Below, piece after piece: positions 36,410-50,489 of a DNA stretch of 64,000 nucleotides (its first letter is position 1; each line of letters begins with the position of its first letter). Source of the stretch: Sindora glabra (Eukaryota > Streptophyta > Magnoliopsida > Fabales > Fabaceae); NCBI GenBank assembly GCA_020226215.1, contig CM035231.1, forward strand, positions 55,642,876 to 55,706,875, read 5' to 3'. A model generated the notes under the pieces. It saw only the letters and a program-made list of their open reading frames with translations, searched no databases and had not been told where the DNA came from. The position numbers and the translations under genes are program-made.

Positions 36410-38388
36410 AAACAAATAATGTCCTACTGAAGTCAAAAGCTAGCTAGCGATCATCTGATTCAAAGGCAAGGATCACTTTGGCTGCAAAAATAAAGTAACT
36501 CTTTCACATACTATAATGCTAGGAGTTTATGGCTTGGAAGGATTGAAATAAAAGGCTTTGTTGTAATACATAGGAAAGGCGAGTATGTCACATTTAATCC
36601 TTTTCAATTATGTGCCTTTTAGATTACATGAATTAAAAGACCTTTGTACTTAATGAACCATTAATAAAACTTAACTCTGATCTAATGTCTTTAACTACTC
36701 TATAAGAGTGCTACCACCACCATTACCATAAACACCAACTAATTTGCAACTTACTTTTCCTTTTGTCCCCTATATTCCTTATTAGCTTGATCCTCCCTAC
36801 AAAATTATTATTCCTACAACTTATATCCTCCTCAATAGCCTATCATACTATAGATACCCTTCTTATAAATCTCTGAGACATAAAGAAATACATAAACAAA
36901 AATATATAAAGGAATATATAAAGAAGTACATTGAAAATATAGAGACACCTAAAACAAATGAATAAAGTAAAAAAGAAATCTCATTCATAAATTCTCACAA
37001 TACTTAGTTCCATTAGCTTTAACCCCTTTAAAAGCCCTAAAAAAATTTTTAAGGTCCACTGAATACATGAAAATGTGTTTTTTACCTATTTCTAAGTCTA
37101 TTTACAAAGTGCTTATTTCTCATTCACACTTAAAATGGCCTTCCATTATTCAATTTTTGTACTTATATCTCCTAAATCTAATAATCCTCTATCATACCCC
37201 TAAAACATTTTAGTGACTCCATTTAAAAGATGTATATAGTGATGGCATCTAACAAGGAAATGGCTAGTTAAGGTTTAGGTGAAAATCTTGAATCTATGAG
37301 CACTCTTGCTAATAACATTTCTATGCTCACAAGTCTACCTAACCCAAGCCAATTCCCATGTAGTATAGATATCCTTTACAACTTGAACCTATAGTAAACT
37401 TAAGCCACTAAAATTGGTGGCAATCATCTTTGGCCACAATAGTTCTTTCAAACTCCTATTGTAGTGGAACTTCAAGTCTCAATAATTGACTCACTACTTT
37501 AATATTTTTTAAGCTAAGGAATACCACATCATAACCAAGTAGCTTTACAACATAACAAGCTAGGAATACTAACTTTGCATCACTCGTTATACTAATAATG
37601 TCCACCTTGTTATTAGAAAATCTCCCCAAAAATTATAAGCAAATATGTCAAACCATCCATGAAATTATGCATTTTATGAGCAAATCCCTCAAAAGTATAT
37701 GTTGAAATTAATTTCACTAAATGTATAAATCAAACATGATGAATATGCCACTAAAATTAGTTAATTTATAACTATTAAAAATACATAATTGAAAATTCAT
37801 TTAGTTTTAGAGTTAAAAATAAACATAACACTCATAAAAGTGATTTAATAATTTACTAAAAAATAATAAAATTTTTAAATTGAATTTATTGTTAATGTTA
37901 TCATGAATAAAAATTATATTATTGAAAAATAATAATAACTAAAAATTTTATTGATATGAAAGTTGTCACAATTAAATTTAAATTCATAAAATAAGGAAAA
38001 ATGCTTAATGCACTTTCCTTTTAAAAGTAAATCTTGCCCTTTTGACAATAAGATTTATAAAATTATAAATCTCACAATTTTGTGAAGAGAAAGTGAAATG
38101 TTAGTGAATTTAAGAAAATGAAAATAACATCACTTTTAGAGGTTATTTTGTTGGCAAAAATAACTTACGAAGTACAACTTTCCAATAAGTAGAAAACCCT
38201 TCAATAGTTTAGTCATTCACTAATTGTCAAAATGCAAGAAATAGAACTTTTCAAAAAATTATTATAACAGATTATTGCTTGTGCCACAAATCATGCCATG
38301 AAATTTAAAAATCTTAATGATGTTATCACTTATAACAAAAATAAAAAATTTAAATAAACATATAATAAATTAAAAATTATATCATGGA
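36410..38388. other. Spacer, probably old transposon sequence
   Basis: The part 36660-37680 is somewhat less AT-rich than its surroundings and looks like decayed retroelement, but I could read no domain. No gene. Confidence 0.35.
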
Positions 38389-38560
38389 AAAAGTTTACCT
38401 TTAGTGATATATCATTTGTACCATGAATTAAGTTATAAAAATACTTTACTTATAGTAAAATATTACTTATGTTACAAAATAAATAAGAAAACTTTACTAA
38501 TAGTAAAATATTACTTGTATTACGATATAATGAGTAGAAAAATTTACTCAAGGTGAACAT
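38389..38560. repeat. 50-bp tandem repeat, four copies
   Basis: A TTTAC core followed by a TAGTAAAATATTACTT-type word and a TTACAA/TTACGA word recurs with the TTTAC at about 38394, 38444, 38493 and 38543, a spacing of 49-50 bp. Copies 2 and 3 are the most alike. Confidence 0.6.
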
Positions 38561-39500
38561 ACATATAAAAAATTATAAAATTAATTATGTTTCCTTTCTA
38601 GAATTTTTAAGGATAAAATAAAATTTGAAAAGATAAATATATAACATATATAAGGACCCATTTTGTGAACCTAGTAAGGTAGATATATCATAGTAAAATT
38701 GGCTAGTCCAAAAGTGAAAATAAGTGATAGTGTTATATATTTATATAAAATTATGTATTATAATATTATTAAATTATTATATAATGATAAATTTTATATT
38801 TATCATTGTAATATTAAGAAAATTTTCATTTAAAAAGTAAAATAATTATGTAAAATTATATAAAATTTAATAATAATTAACTCATTAAGTTAAAAAATAT
38901 TTATGTAAATTATATTTAAGGATGTGGTATGTATAACATAGTCTAAAATCCTATTTTAGTTTTTCATTAATTTCATGAATCTCAATTTCATTCTAATAGA
39001 TATTTTGTATCAATTTTATCTCTTATAAATAATAATTTAATTAATTTAATCCATCCATTAGTATTTCAATTAATAGGTTAATAGCTTGATAGATGCAATG
39101 ATAAAAATAAGGTATAAATAATACATGATATATGAAAATGAAACTAAAAACTTATGAAAGGGCGAAAATAATTTAACTTATATTAGTGAGAGATAAAAAT
39201 AGATATTAGAAATAAAAATTAAAAGTAAATAAATTTATAATAATCTAAAGCTATGATTTATATAAGTATTTGTTTCATGTAATTCAAGCTTTATTGAAGG
39301 AATTTTTAAAAAATAAAAAAAAATTACTTTAAAGATGTAAAAATTTTAATTTTATCTTCTAATAATTTAATTAATAGCAATTAATAAAAAATATATTACT
39401 TTAGAATTGAATTTATTTTGTATTAATTTAATTACGTATATTATAATCATACAAGTTAAAAAAAATTTTATGCAAGTATGATTTGCAAATTTATATGTGT

Positions 39501-39504
<4 letters not shown>

Positions 39505-39576
<72 letters not shown>

Positions 39577-39580
39577 TAAT
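39505..39580. repeat. TA dinucleotide microsatellite
   Basis: About 33 uninterrupted TA units (39505-39570), then one C and three more AT units. The apparent Tyr-Ile open frame on the minus strand is an artefact of the repeat. Confidence 0.95.
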
Positions 39581-42500
39581 TTAAATAACTAGATATGAAT
39601 TCATATAGTTTTTTTTTGTAATGTATATTTAAAGTTTATTGAAATTTAATATAAATTATTATCAACTAATTTTAAAATTTTTTCTTTTTATATTAGCTCT
39701 CTCACAAATGTAAATTATATTGATTTGATTCATCACACAATTTCAGTATCAATTTTATCTATTACATATTATTTATATATTGTTTTAGTTATTTTATTTT
39801 TATAGTCATTAACCCATAAATGAAAATATTAATAGAAGAATAAAATTAACCAGTTTACTATTTATGAAAAATAAAATTGATACAAGATAATTGTAAAAGA
39901 CACATTTGATACAAGTAAAATTAGTGACAGAACAAATGACTTTTGATTTATAAAAAATAGTTTTTATAGTAAAGTTATAAAGATAATTAGCATGAATGTA
40001 TTTTTGTTTATGAAGTCAATTATTGGACATAAATTTTGTATAAAATATTGTATTATAATATTAAAGAAGCAAACTTCCTCGATAATAATATTTGGTGTTC
40101 CTTAACTTGGAGATTTATGTTTAATTTGCCGTAAATGTAATTTACAATTTGTAAATAAGTAGAAATTTGATAGTTTATACTATTTTGATACAGGTTAAAA
40201 GTATTAATAAGTTTTAACAAATGTATAATCATATGATAGGCTAGCACCAATCGAATCAATTAGATAATTAATTCAATTTGAATATTAATAAATTATTTTA
40301 GCTAGTTATATTAATTTTTATAATTATTTTATTTTATTTTTTGCCACAATTTTGTTTATAACAATGTGAACTACTAGTTATGAATATACCATTTTTACCA
40401 TGTTTGTACTCATGGTTAGAAGGATTTATTAGTCACATGTGAACTCATAACAAAAATATATATATATTTATGTTACAAGATCTTTTTTTGTGGCAATTTG
40501 TTTATTATTCTCACTTGCAACATAGGTCCATCCAATTAGTATTTCCTTGTATTAAGATTTTAATCATGGCATAAATGATGATTTAATATAGTGAGTCCTA
40601 CTTTTGATAAATTATGAAAAATTGCTCATCCATACTCCTTAGTAAGAAGAACTCCATATGTCATTTATAAATAAAAGTAAAAAACTTCTTTTACTTAATT
40701 TAATTAATGATTACTTTAACTTTTTATTTTTACCATTTAAAAATCATAATAAATATAATTTATTTATAATAATTAAATTTTATTAATTATAAAATATAAG
40801 TATAATTATAGTAAATTATAATTATTTTACTAATTATATGATAAATAAAGTGATTACTGTATAAAAGTGTATAATATAAATATTCAACATTATATCATAA
40901 ATATCAATATAATAGAAATTTAATTCTAAATATAATTATATTTATTATAATTATTGTTTTATATTTGTTGTCTTTATTATTTATTATTTAATTATAAAAA
41001 TAATAAATTATGTAATTCTTATCTATTTTACATAAATTTGATATAATTAATTATTTATTGCATTAATTATTTAACTAATGTTTTTTAAAAATTTAAATTA
41101 TATTTTATTTTAATTGTACTATGATAATTTAAAATATGTATTTATATAAAAGATATCTTAATGTTTTATGTAAATATATGTTTTTATATTAAATTAAAAA
41201 AATTATAAATTTAGAAAAATTATAATTGAAAGAGAGATTAGAAACATAATTTTAAAAATTAATATCAATTAAAATTTATTAGAATTTTTTATTTTTATAT
41301 TAAAATTTTGAGGAATATAATAATCATTTTGATTATGCATTCTAACTTTCTATAAAATTATGAATTGAATTAAATAAAATATAAAAAATTAATTCTTGAA
41401 AAATATCAATTTTTTAATATCAAATAAATAATTTTAAGCACTTTTTAAAATATTTATAAAAAATACTTTTTAAAAATTTAATTTTTATAATAATTTAATT
41501 AAATTACACCAGAAATAAATATAAATTGCATTAAACATTGCATTTATCTATGGGCAGGCTGGCGGGGGTCCAAAAAATTGGGACTCAATAGTGGAATTTG
41601 GAATCCCCGGCTCTCTTCTGTCTTTTCATATTCCATTTCAGGTCATCAATGAATCCATCAGAGCTTGCTCTCCAACGGATACAATAGAGATCATATTCTA
41701 CTCTTCTTTATCTTTCCATTTTTAAATAATTTTTTCAAAAATTAGGAATTAAGTTAAAAATATTCCTTTTTATCCAATATTGCAATGAGTCACATTTACG
41801 GCTAACCCAACCTTTCTTATATTTATGGATGTGGGGCCACAAAATAAATTCAAGATTGTGGTATAAAGTCTCTCTAAACAGCTAGTTCGGTTGATAACGA
41901 TTTTGCTTTCCATAGTTTATGTTGGTCCTTATCCGAAAATGATTTTTATTAACTTAATAATTTATAAATGTTATTATAAAATTTTAAATAAATCGATGTT
42001 CAGTGACATATCCCAAAATTTTACGTATTCTATTTACTTTTGATCCAAATAAAATAATTTAAATTTGATCAAGTATTGTTATGAAATATTTTATATTATC
42101 AATAAATATAAAAATATTATGTATTTACGCCGATCGTTTAGAGGGATAATATTTTGCATGAATTTCCACCTCTCCTATCCTTTCAAGGACAAACGTAGGG
42201 CCAAGTTTTCCTCTATCAAACTAGGAGTCAAGTCTTTACATTTTCCTTTTTTTCTTTTTTAAATCAAACTAGGGCCCAAAATTTGCACCTATAGCCTAAG
42301 TATTATGCTACATTGATAACCATTATGCCAGCGACTATGGCGTCAGTGTCGGCACCAAATGCATTGGCAAACACACTTACGTGGCCACAAGCTACCCGAC
42401 GTTCTCTTGGTTAAGGGCAATGACTAAGTGGACTATGGAGGCCCGAGGGTCCCTCCCTCCCGCTGATTTCCTTCTATTTATTTGATAGAAGGTAAACGGA

Positions 42501-45500
42501 AAATTCTGTTGTAGAGTTGCATACAATACGCAAAAGTTGCTTGTATGTTACATTTATATTCCATTTTATTTGTTTTTTTATTTTTTTATCTTTCTTGCTT
42601 TAAATAAAAATCATTTTTTATGTTATATCATTAGGATAATGATCCATTAATATGATTCGATAAAATATGAGTAAAGTTTTATCTGCAAATTATAAAGAAG
42701 TATATCACGTTTAACTTTTTAATCGTGAATTCTTCCATGAATTTTATTCTAAACATTAACCTTCTAAAAAATTTGAATCAATTTTTCCCCCATCAACTTT
42801 CTTATATTCTCTCTAAATTACGCAGCTCCCTCAAAAGCCTAAACTCCATCCCTTAAATTCATCTATTATTAACAATCTTTATAAAAAGATCATCAATATC
42901 AACAATCAACAAATTGATGTTATTTTATTACTCACAACTCAACTTAAACCCTATAAAATCCTCAGCTTAGACGTAATTTCAAGCCTTTCAAGCCTAAATA
43001 CAGTTACAACAAGCTCGAATCTCTTCGACCCTTCTAACAGAATTCAAAACCTCAGAACTTTTATGGAACCCTAAAGCTACCCCAAATCTCCCAAATATTC
43101 TTAATCCCAAGAATATTTCGGCTTTAACTTAGAGGGAATTCAAGTGGAGAGAAGAGCAGTCAAAATTAATCTTGGAATTGGCCTTATATTTGAGAAAATT
43201 CTGGCCACTCTTTACTCAAAATCAATTATTTGAGAAAGTGACTTTTATTTAGTGTATTTAAACTTTTATTTAAAAAATAATATTACTAAAATTCCACCTA
43301 TTAGGAGGTTAATTATTTTGATTAGATTATCTTTTTTAATATTAAAATAAATAAATTAAAATTAAAAATATAAATTTCAATATATTAAAAATAATTCAAT
43401 GATAAAAATACTTAATCTTTTAGGACATAGAACTCTTCATAGTACTACTCATAAAAAAAGAAAAAAAAAACCCTCGCACATATGTCATTTATTTATATTC
43501 AGAATTGATTAAAGTTAAATTCAATAAAAAGTCTCTAAATAAATAATGGCCTTGGGTGAAAGATCATGGCCAAAAACAAAAATCTTATGTGAGACACTCG
43601 TATCCATATTATCGAACAGGGGCTGTCGTAGGCAACAGGGAGGTTGGGATCGAGAGCTCCCCAACTATCATCAATCCACATCAACGTGTTATGTATCGAA
43701 ATTAATTAGTCGACAGCTTAATAAACAAACTTAATTCCCTGATTCGATAAGTTCATGTTGCAAATCAACAATGCTAGATATGCTGAGGTGGAATCTAAAA
43801 TTAAATTATAAATGTAAGTTAAGATTCATAAAATACTGGTGATAATAAAATAAATTTATAAAATTTAATTTAATAAAAAAAATTTGAAGCTCTACCACTT
43901 TTTTTTTAATTTAACATTTTTGCTTGCAAATTGTTACCTCGCATTGGAATTGCTTAAAATTATGCTATAATCAGATATGTAAAAGTGAATCTAAGATTTT
44001 ATACTTGGGGGACTAATTTACATTTGTTTTAACCATATTCCCAACTTTAGATCTACATAAAAGAAATAGTCCAGACAAATTAATCTGCAGTCGGCATGAG
44101 CTCGATTCTTCTAAGCTTATGCATTTCATTAGGAAAAAATAAAGGTTAAATTCATCCACACTTTTAATATGTAATGATACTTGATATTATTATTAGAATT
44201 TTTTACTTGCCTTGTCCCGAATTTAAACCAAGAATCTTAAACATGTGTTAAATGAATTGTAACTCCTTTTTATAATTGAAAAATAAGACAAAACATGCAA
44301 ATTAGTTCATACAACCCAAAGGATCTATTTGCAAATTTTATTTGTATTTTAGTTTTGATTAAATTATTCTGTTGCTTCTTGTAATTTCACTGACCTTTTA
44401 AGTAAGTTTATACAGTTTGGAAGTTTTGAATTAAATATTTAAACTTCTTTTTCGATTTCTAATAGGATATTTCATATATTTCCTATGAGATTTTGTTAAA
44501 AAAATTGACCAATATAAACAAATCAATGGTTTATGGAACGAAAGACAAAGATCCATTGTTTTCATCTAAAAATAAAATAATATGATAAAATATATTAATT
44601 TATTATATATTATTTATCAATTAAATGCAATTAAAATTATTTGGAAGCCTACATCAACAATTATTAAATTGCATAAAAAATGTTATTTATGTCTGCTAGA
44701 AACTAAAAAAATCCAACAGAGAAAACATGAAATATTCAATTAGAACTAAAAAAATAAGTATAAAGATCAAATTCAAAATTTTAAATTATAAATATCTAAT
44801 TAGAAATTGAATGAAATTATACGAAGCAACAACGTAATTTAACTTTTAATTTTTAAAACAAACCTAAGCAAAAGATTAGTGATAGGACTTTTTCAAAAAT
44901 CATATATCAATATTATATTATACAAAAATTTGAAAAAGATATATATAAATTATTTCTCTCTCTCCATTTTTTTTATTCTTTGATTTTTAAAATTTTATGG
45001 CAAGATCACCGTTGAATAATATCATACAAATATAACTTAATCTATCATTTGTCTTGTATCTCTAGTTATAACCAGAGGGCTTAATTAGCTTAATCACACA
45101 TCACCGTCAGACAAGTAATTTATGCATCGATCTTATTTTTGGGACTTCACATAGGTAGGTACAAAAGCAACCAAAAAAAAAAAGTGTGGGAACCGGTGGT
45201 GGTGGAGAAATATCAAATCAACGAAGACGAGATAGCCTTTTTGTTAAGTGACTTCTTGCAAAATTGAATCTAGGATCTGGATCATCCCGCCCCATTTTCA
45301 TTTTATCATTTTTTGTTATTTTTAGACGATAAAAATATAGTTTTTATTTTGAAATTTATTACTTTTTTAAATGAAACTCATAATTTTAAATAAAAAATTA
45401 TGTTTATTTTTGTCTAAAATTCATCACATATATTTTCTGAAAAATGCATCCGATCTAAGCCCCATATGATCAGTAGAAATATAATTCTTCAAAATAGGAA

Positions 45501-46579
45501 ACTCCCTTGATCCACTTCTCGAAGCCACAATAAATGGATCACGGAAAGAAAAAGGCCTTCAACTAGAAACCAGTTGTGATGAGACAGACGATCCTCACAT
45601 GCAGATAGCTCCTCGCCACCCACCACGTGTAAAACACTTCAAGGTCCACAAAAAAATATCTCCAAAAGCAAACCAAGGAACGAGGCGCACAGCACAGCCT
45701 ACACTTTGCCCTTGTACAAAGATAAATGCTTGTATATGCTTCAAACATATTATTCTTATCTAAGACAAAGAATTCAATTACAATTAGTTTTCAAAGATGC
45801 CGGTGCATTAACTATATCAGTACGTAACTAATTTAAATCATTAAATTTTATTTATTTTATATAATATTATGCAAATAAACAAAATCTAATAATTTAAAGT
45901 AATGGTACATTAATACAATTAATGTATCATAATCATTACCTGATTTTTTATATCTTAAGAATTAAAAAAATATAATTTTTAAATTCCACAAATTAAAACG
46001 GCATATAAATTATTGATAATTACTGAAATGGTCAATTGATTTAGTGGGAGAATTTGATCGGACAAACTATTTGTATGAAAAAACAAGCAAGAAGACATAC
46101 ATAGTGGGATGGTTTCGTACACACTTTGATATATAGGCTAATATCTTAATGAGCTATTATAATAGTAAAAGATATTGATTGAGTTGAAATGAACATATTA
46201 TGCCATTAATTTTTACGTTTAATCAGGCATGAATTATACTTAAAATAATAAGCTCTCCATAATATTAATTATAGAAAATTAGGCATGAATCATGTTTACA
46301 ATAATAGTATATTATAACTCTTAATGAAATATTATAAACCTTTTATAATGTTAATTACGTGTAATCTACTAAATATGAGTGAATGATAGTTAATTTTGAT
46401 AGCCGGCTAAAACTGAATTGATTTAGATATGAATCCATTGATGGATCGTACTAAGTATTGTCAAATAATAGAACTAATAAAGTGATATTTATGCTGCATT
46501 TGAACTTAAATTCTAAACAAAATATACAAAATCGTGCTATATTGTGGGAGAGTCAAGTGCAAGCTGGTCCCCTCCAATT
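39581..46579. other. Gene desert, 7 kb
   Basis: Very AT-rich, with no supported gene. Less AT-rich islands occur at 41530-41700, 42280-42480 and 45150-45720, none with an exon-like open frame. The segment 42730-43210 (CCCTAAA-type words, many short C-rich stretches) resembles a retrotransposon LTR or leader, but no partner was found. Confidence 0.35.
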
Positions 46580-46667
46580 CCATCTCTGAATCAAATATGA
46601 GCTGCGATGAACATTTACTCATTCCATCTCTAAATCAAATATGAGCTGCGATAAACATTTACTCATC
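46580..46667. repeat. 44-bp tandem duplication
   Basis: Units 46580-46623 and 46624-46667 differ at only a few positions (CCATCTCTGAATC against CCATCTCTAAATC; GCGATGAAC against GCGATAAAC). Confidence 0.9.
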
Positions 46668-46937
46668 GATTCACAGCCAACTCCCACCATGTCACTCTAA
46701 TTAGAAACATCTGCAATTTGTTGACTCAAGATATCAACGCAGACGTAAGTTATGAAGCATCTTTGCTGATCAATTTTCCACCAAGCATTTATCTTTTTTC
46801 AAACCCACCACTAACTTGAACAAGAATACGAGAAGCAGCTTTTGGGATGGGAGCCATCAGCCCACACTCTTACTTTTGTCAAGCACAAGAAAGCAAGTTG
46901 TCCCCAGAATTGAAATTTTTGGAACTCATGGAACATG

Positions 46938-46952
46938 CCCCCCCCCCCCCCC
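46938..46952. repeat. C15 homopolymer
   Basis: A run of 15 C inside spacer DNA; it creates a Pro run in a spurious open frame. Confidence 0.9.
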
Positions 46953-48982
46953 TAAAATTGTTTAGTTTCCAAGCAAATATAACTAACAGTAGGTTGAGCC
47001 ATCTAGCTCTAGCAACAATTAATGATACAACAACTTTTGGGTTGGCTAGTAAAATTCCATTATTTTCGATATTGACGTTAAAATTCTTAAAGGATAATTT
47101 TTTTGAAGTGAGAGAATATAAGATAAAAAATTCTTCTCAACAAAAATGCTTTTAAATTCTTTATCTAGCTCAAAATATTTTAAGACTCAACCTAATTCCA
47201 TTATCCTAGCCAATTATTAATATCATATTTAAAAAATTTTGTTATAAAAAAAATTACTGATGCTACAATGTTGTTGTTATCACTGTGGTGAGGGGCGCTT
47301 TGAGTACAAGAAAGGTCATTACCTTGGGCCAGCAAATGAAAAGCCATTACTGCAGATATAGGTCCCCGGTAACCATATATCACCTTCTGCTTTTCTTTAT
47401 ATGGGAAGCTTACAAGTATTATTTAGGGTTTTGGCCGCTAGTTTGCAGGGTCAATGTCCCCACATATTCTATATATATTATCCAATTTATAATCACAGAA
47501 TTTACCTGAGGAATTAATTTCTTAATTATTTCTTCTATAAGATTATAACGCTCGTGTCCTTCTTTGCTTGAAATCTACGCAATCACAAAAGCATGAGTTT
47601 TTTTAAAAATAACTGTGGAAATGTATAGTTGACATTGAAACTTTGAATAATAAGCGAATTAATTAACTATAATAATGTTTTTATCTTTTTAATAGTAAGA
47701 ACAGTAATTCACTTAATGTTTACATATAAGATTTTAAATTCAAACCTATAAAGAAGAAGTAAAATTTTTAAGATAATATTAAATATTATTGTATTACTAA
47801 AATATAAACTCATTCTATTAGTTTTGAGATGTAAAACACACACTTTATAAAATAAAATACAATATTATGTTGATAAAAAATTAAAAATATTTTTTTATTG
47901 CTTGTTATTTATAACATTTTAAGTTTTTAATAATATTTTATTTTATCCTTTAAAAACAAGATAAAACTTAAAAGAAGTCAAATACCGTGTGCCCAAGTGT
48001 TAGAATATATACATACACACACACCAGTTGGATTCTATTTTCTTTATTTTTCTTAGAAGGTATGTGGCTAGAATATGGAGGTACATGCAAAGGTAAGTTG
48101 ATGTAAGCAAGCTAAAAGTCTTCTTAATTTTCAATAATTAAAAAGCATTTATCGTTTAGTTTATGTTTAATCAAAATAGATTCTTCAGAAAAAAAAGTCG
48201 CAAATTATAGCAACAAGCAAAATGATTGGATGAGGATGGCGCCCAGAGGTGGATATATGGGTGGCTTTGTTGGCCGTACTCTCTCAAACATGCATTGGTG
48301 GGTCAAAATTGAGAGTGCTTTCTTGTCATAATCCCCCTTTGCAATGAAGGACAAACCATTTTTCACCAATGAGAACGGAAAGGAGAAAATATATCCACCT
48401 TCTCAAGTTGACATTCATGATGAAAGGCCATTCACACTTCAATGATTCTGTAAATATTATTTTTAAAGTAAAGCGGCTTCATATCACAAAATAAAGAATA
48501 AGTGATAGCTTACTTTTAACGAGTGAGAGCAATCATTAATCTCTTACTTATAAAAGAATTAATTATTATATTTCTTAAATTTTATAAGAATTTATCAACA
48601 TAAGATATCTTATATTATTAGTAAAAAATAAATAATTAAAAAATTTTATATATTGATAATAAATTAAATTTAAATTTATTTTGTAATTATTATTAGATAT
48701 TCTTGAATTTATTTTTATTATAATTATTTATTACTAAAGTAAATTAAAAAATAATATAATTAAGAAAATATTACGCATTCGGTGTTGTTATGCTAGAATT
48801 TAATAATTTACTTTGACATCTTTCATTTTTTTAACATTTTAAGTGAAAAATAGATAAATAATTAAAATAAAAAATAAAAATTAAAGAGTACTGACATTAA
48901 TTATAAAATTTTAAAAATACAATAATTCACACCTCTGTAAATAAGTGACTGTTGAGTTTACTTCTCATTAATTTATTATTTA
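46953..48982. other. Spacer; no gene seen
   Basis: AT-rich with less AT-rich patches at 47280-47390 and 48230-48420. No exon or transposon domain was recognised. Confidence 0.35.
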
Positions 48983-49870
48983 GGCCATGTTTGATTCGAA
49001 AAATCTTCCATTCCTAAGAAAATACATATTCTTAGGAATGTAATTTTTAAAAATTTAATTAATTAGAATGTAATATTTTTACATTTGATCCATTATAAAT
49101 TTTTGTAAGAATATTTTTGCCACATTCCTTAATATATTATATTCTTATATGTGGTTCATTTTTTATATTCTTAAAAAATTTGAAATTATTTCAAAAATAT
49201 CCTTATCAAAATTTTTATTATAAAATATAATATAATTATTATATTTTTAATTAAAAGTATATAAACAATTAAAAAAATTTTAATACTGAATAAATTAAAT
49301 TATTTAATTTTTATAAGATATATTCATCGTTAGTCATATTATTATTATTATAAAATAAATTTTTTAATTAGATCAAATTTGCAAAATAAAGTAACTATAA
49401 TTTATTTAAGTTATTATTATATTATTAAATATATTTAATATTTCTCCTTTTATAAAATTATAAATTTTTACGGCCAAATTATTTTTACAATTATATTTTA
49501 TATTGGTATTAATTTTTAAATTATAATTTTTTTAATGTAAAAATATTATTATTTTATATTTTTATATAAATATACTTTTTTTAAAAATTTCAAGCCTATT
49601 ATATTATTCTTCAACGAAAGAAATCATATATATACATAAATATATTAAAATAATCTTCCAAACATTAGGAATAACATTAGAAAAGGATTGCAATTAAAAA
49701 ATTAATTTTATTTTATTTCATAATAATAAAAATATTTTAAAAGATGAAAGTGTATAATTTAAAAAAATTAAAGGTTTCAAGTGTAATTCAATAAATAAGC
49801 AAAAAATAATCCAATGTATTTGACTAAAAGAATTGGATGGAAGTGAATTATTATTATTATTATTATTATT

Positions 49871-49930
<60 letters not shown>

Positions 49931-50370
49931 GACTAATTGATTAATGTTGAATGTACCGGAATAAGTGCACAATTAACAAATAGTCAACTTATACATGACC
50001 TACTTGTAAGATAATTAAAATAAAAAATATAAAAAATGAGGAAAGAAAATTAGTATAATTATGAATAAAGTAATAATTATATTCTGGTTTAAATAAAAAA
50101 TTATTTAATAAAGTGATAAATAAGAGAGAAAATTGAATATGAGAATAAATTTATCCTTTTATTCTAGTATTAGAATTCTTATCTAATAAAAATTTAAGAT
50201 ATTCATCTTCTTCATAAAAATATTCTGAAAGAAAGTTAAATTAAAAATGTTATCGAAAATGTGACATTTCTAAATATCCTTTTTTAAAATTTTAAAGTAA
50301 ATATGAAAATGTAATATTTTCTTAAAATATTTTTAAAAATATTAAGAATATTATGTAAATCAAGCATCCA
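48983..50370. mobile_element. Possible MITE-like element or nested pair
   Basis: The left end GGCCATGTTTGATTCGAAAA is of a kind common at ends of plant MITEs, and the right end, reverse complemented, reads TGGATGCTTGATTTACAT, a partial match. An inner word at about 49660 (CCAAACATTAGGAA) could also be an end, so two overlapping elements are possible. No clear target duplication was identified. The interior is non-coding. Confidence 0.3.
49848..49931. repeat. Compound trinucleotide microsatellite (TTA)n(TTG)n
   Basis: About nine TTA units run into about nineteen TTG units without interruption. On the minus strand this reads as poly-Asn then other repeats, which is not a real protein. Confidence 0.95.
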
Positions 50371-50390
50371 GTAAATATGGGCAAACTAAT

Positions 50391-50482
50391 AAGTTGGGTT
50401 TGTTAAACGTCATTACCATTTACTTGTGGATAGCTACACAAGCAAATAATTGGGGTTGGTTAAACGTCATTCCCATTCTTGT
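50391..50482. repeat. 57-bp direct repeat
   Basis: TTAAACGTCATTACCATT (50403) and TTAAACGTCATTCCCATT (50460) head two copies 57 bp apart, each preceded by a TTGGG(G)TTGGTT-type word. Confidence 0.6.
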
Positions 50483-50489
50483 CGTATTT

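Noticed and set aside
39367..39573. Open frame rich in Tyr-Ile repeats
   Set aside because: It is the translation of a TA microsatellite.
43546..43734. 62-codon open frame in a less AT-rich patch
   Set aside because: Short, no homology recognised, no neighbouring exons.
46847..47155. 102-codon plus-strand open frame with a Pro run
   Set aside because: The Pro run comes from a C15 homopolymer; no splice context, no family similarity recognised.
49718..49972. Open frame with a long poly-Asn tract
   Set aside because: It is the translation of the (TTG)n microsatellite; no conserved flanking protein.
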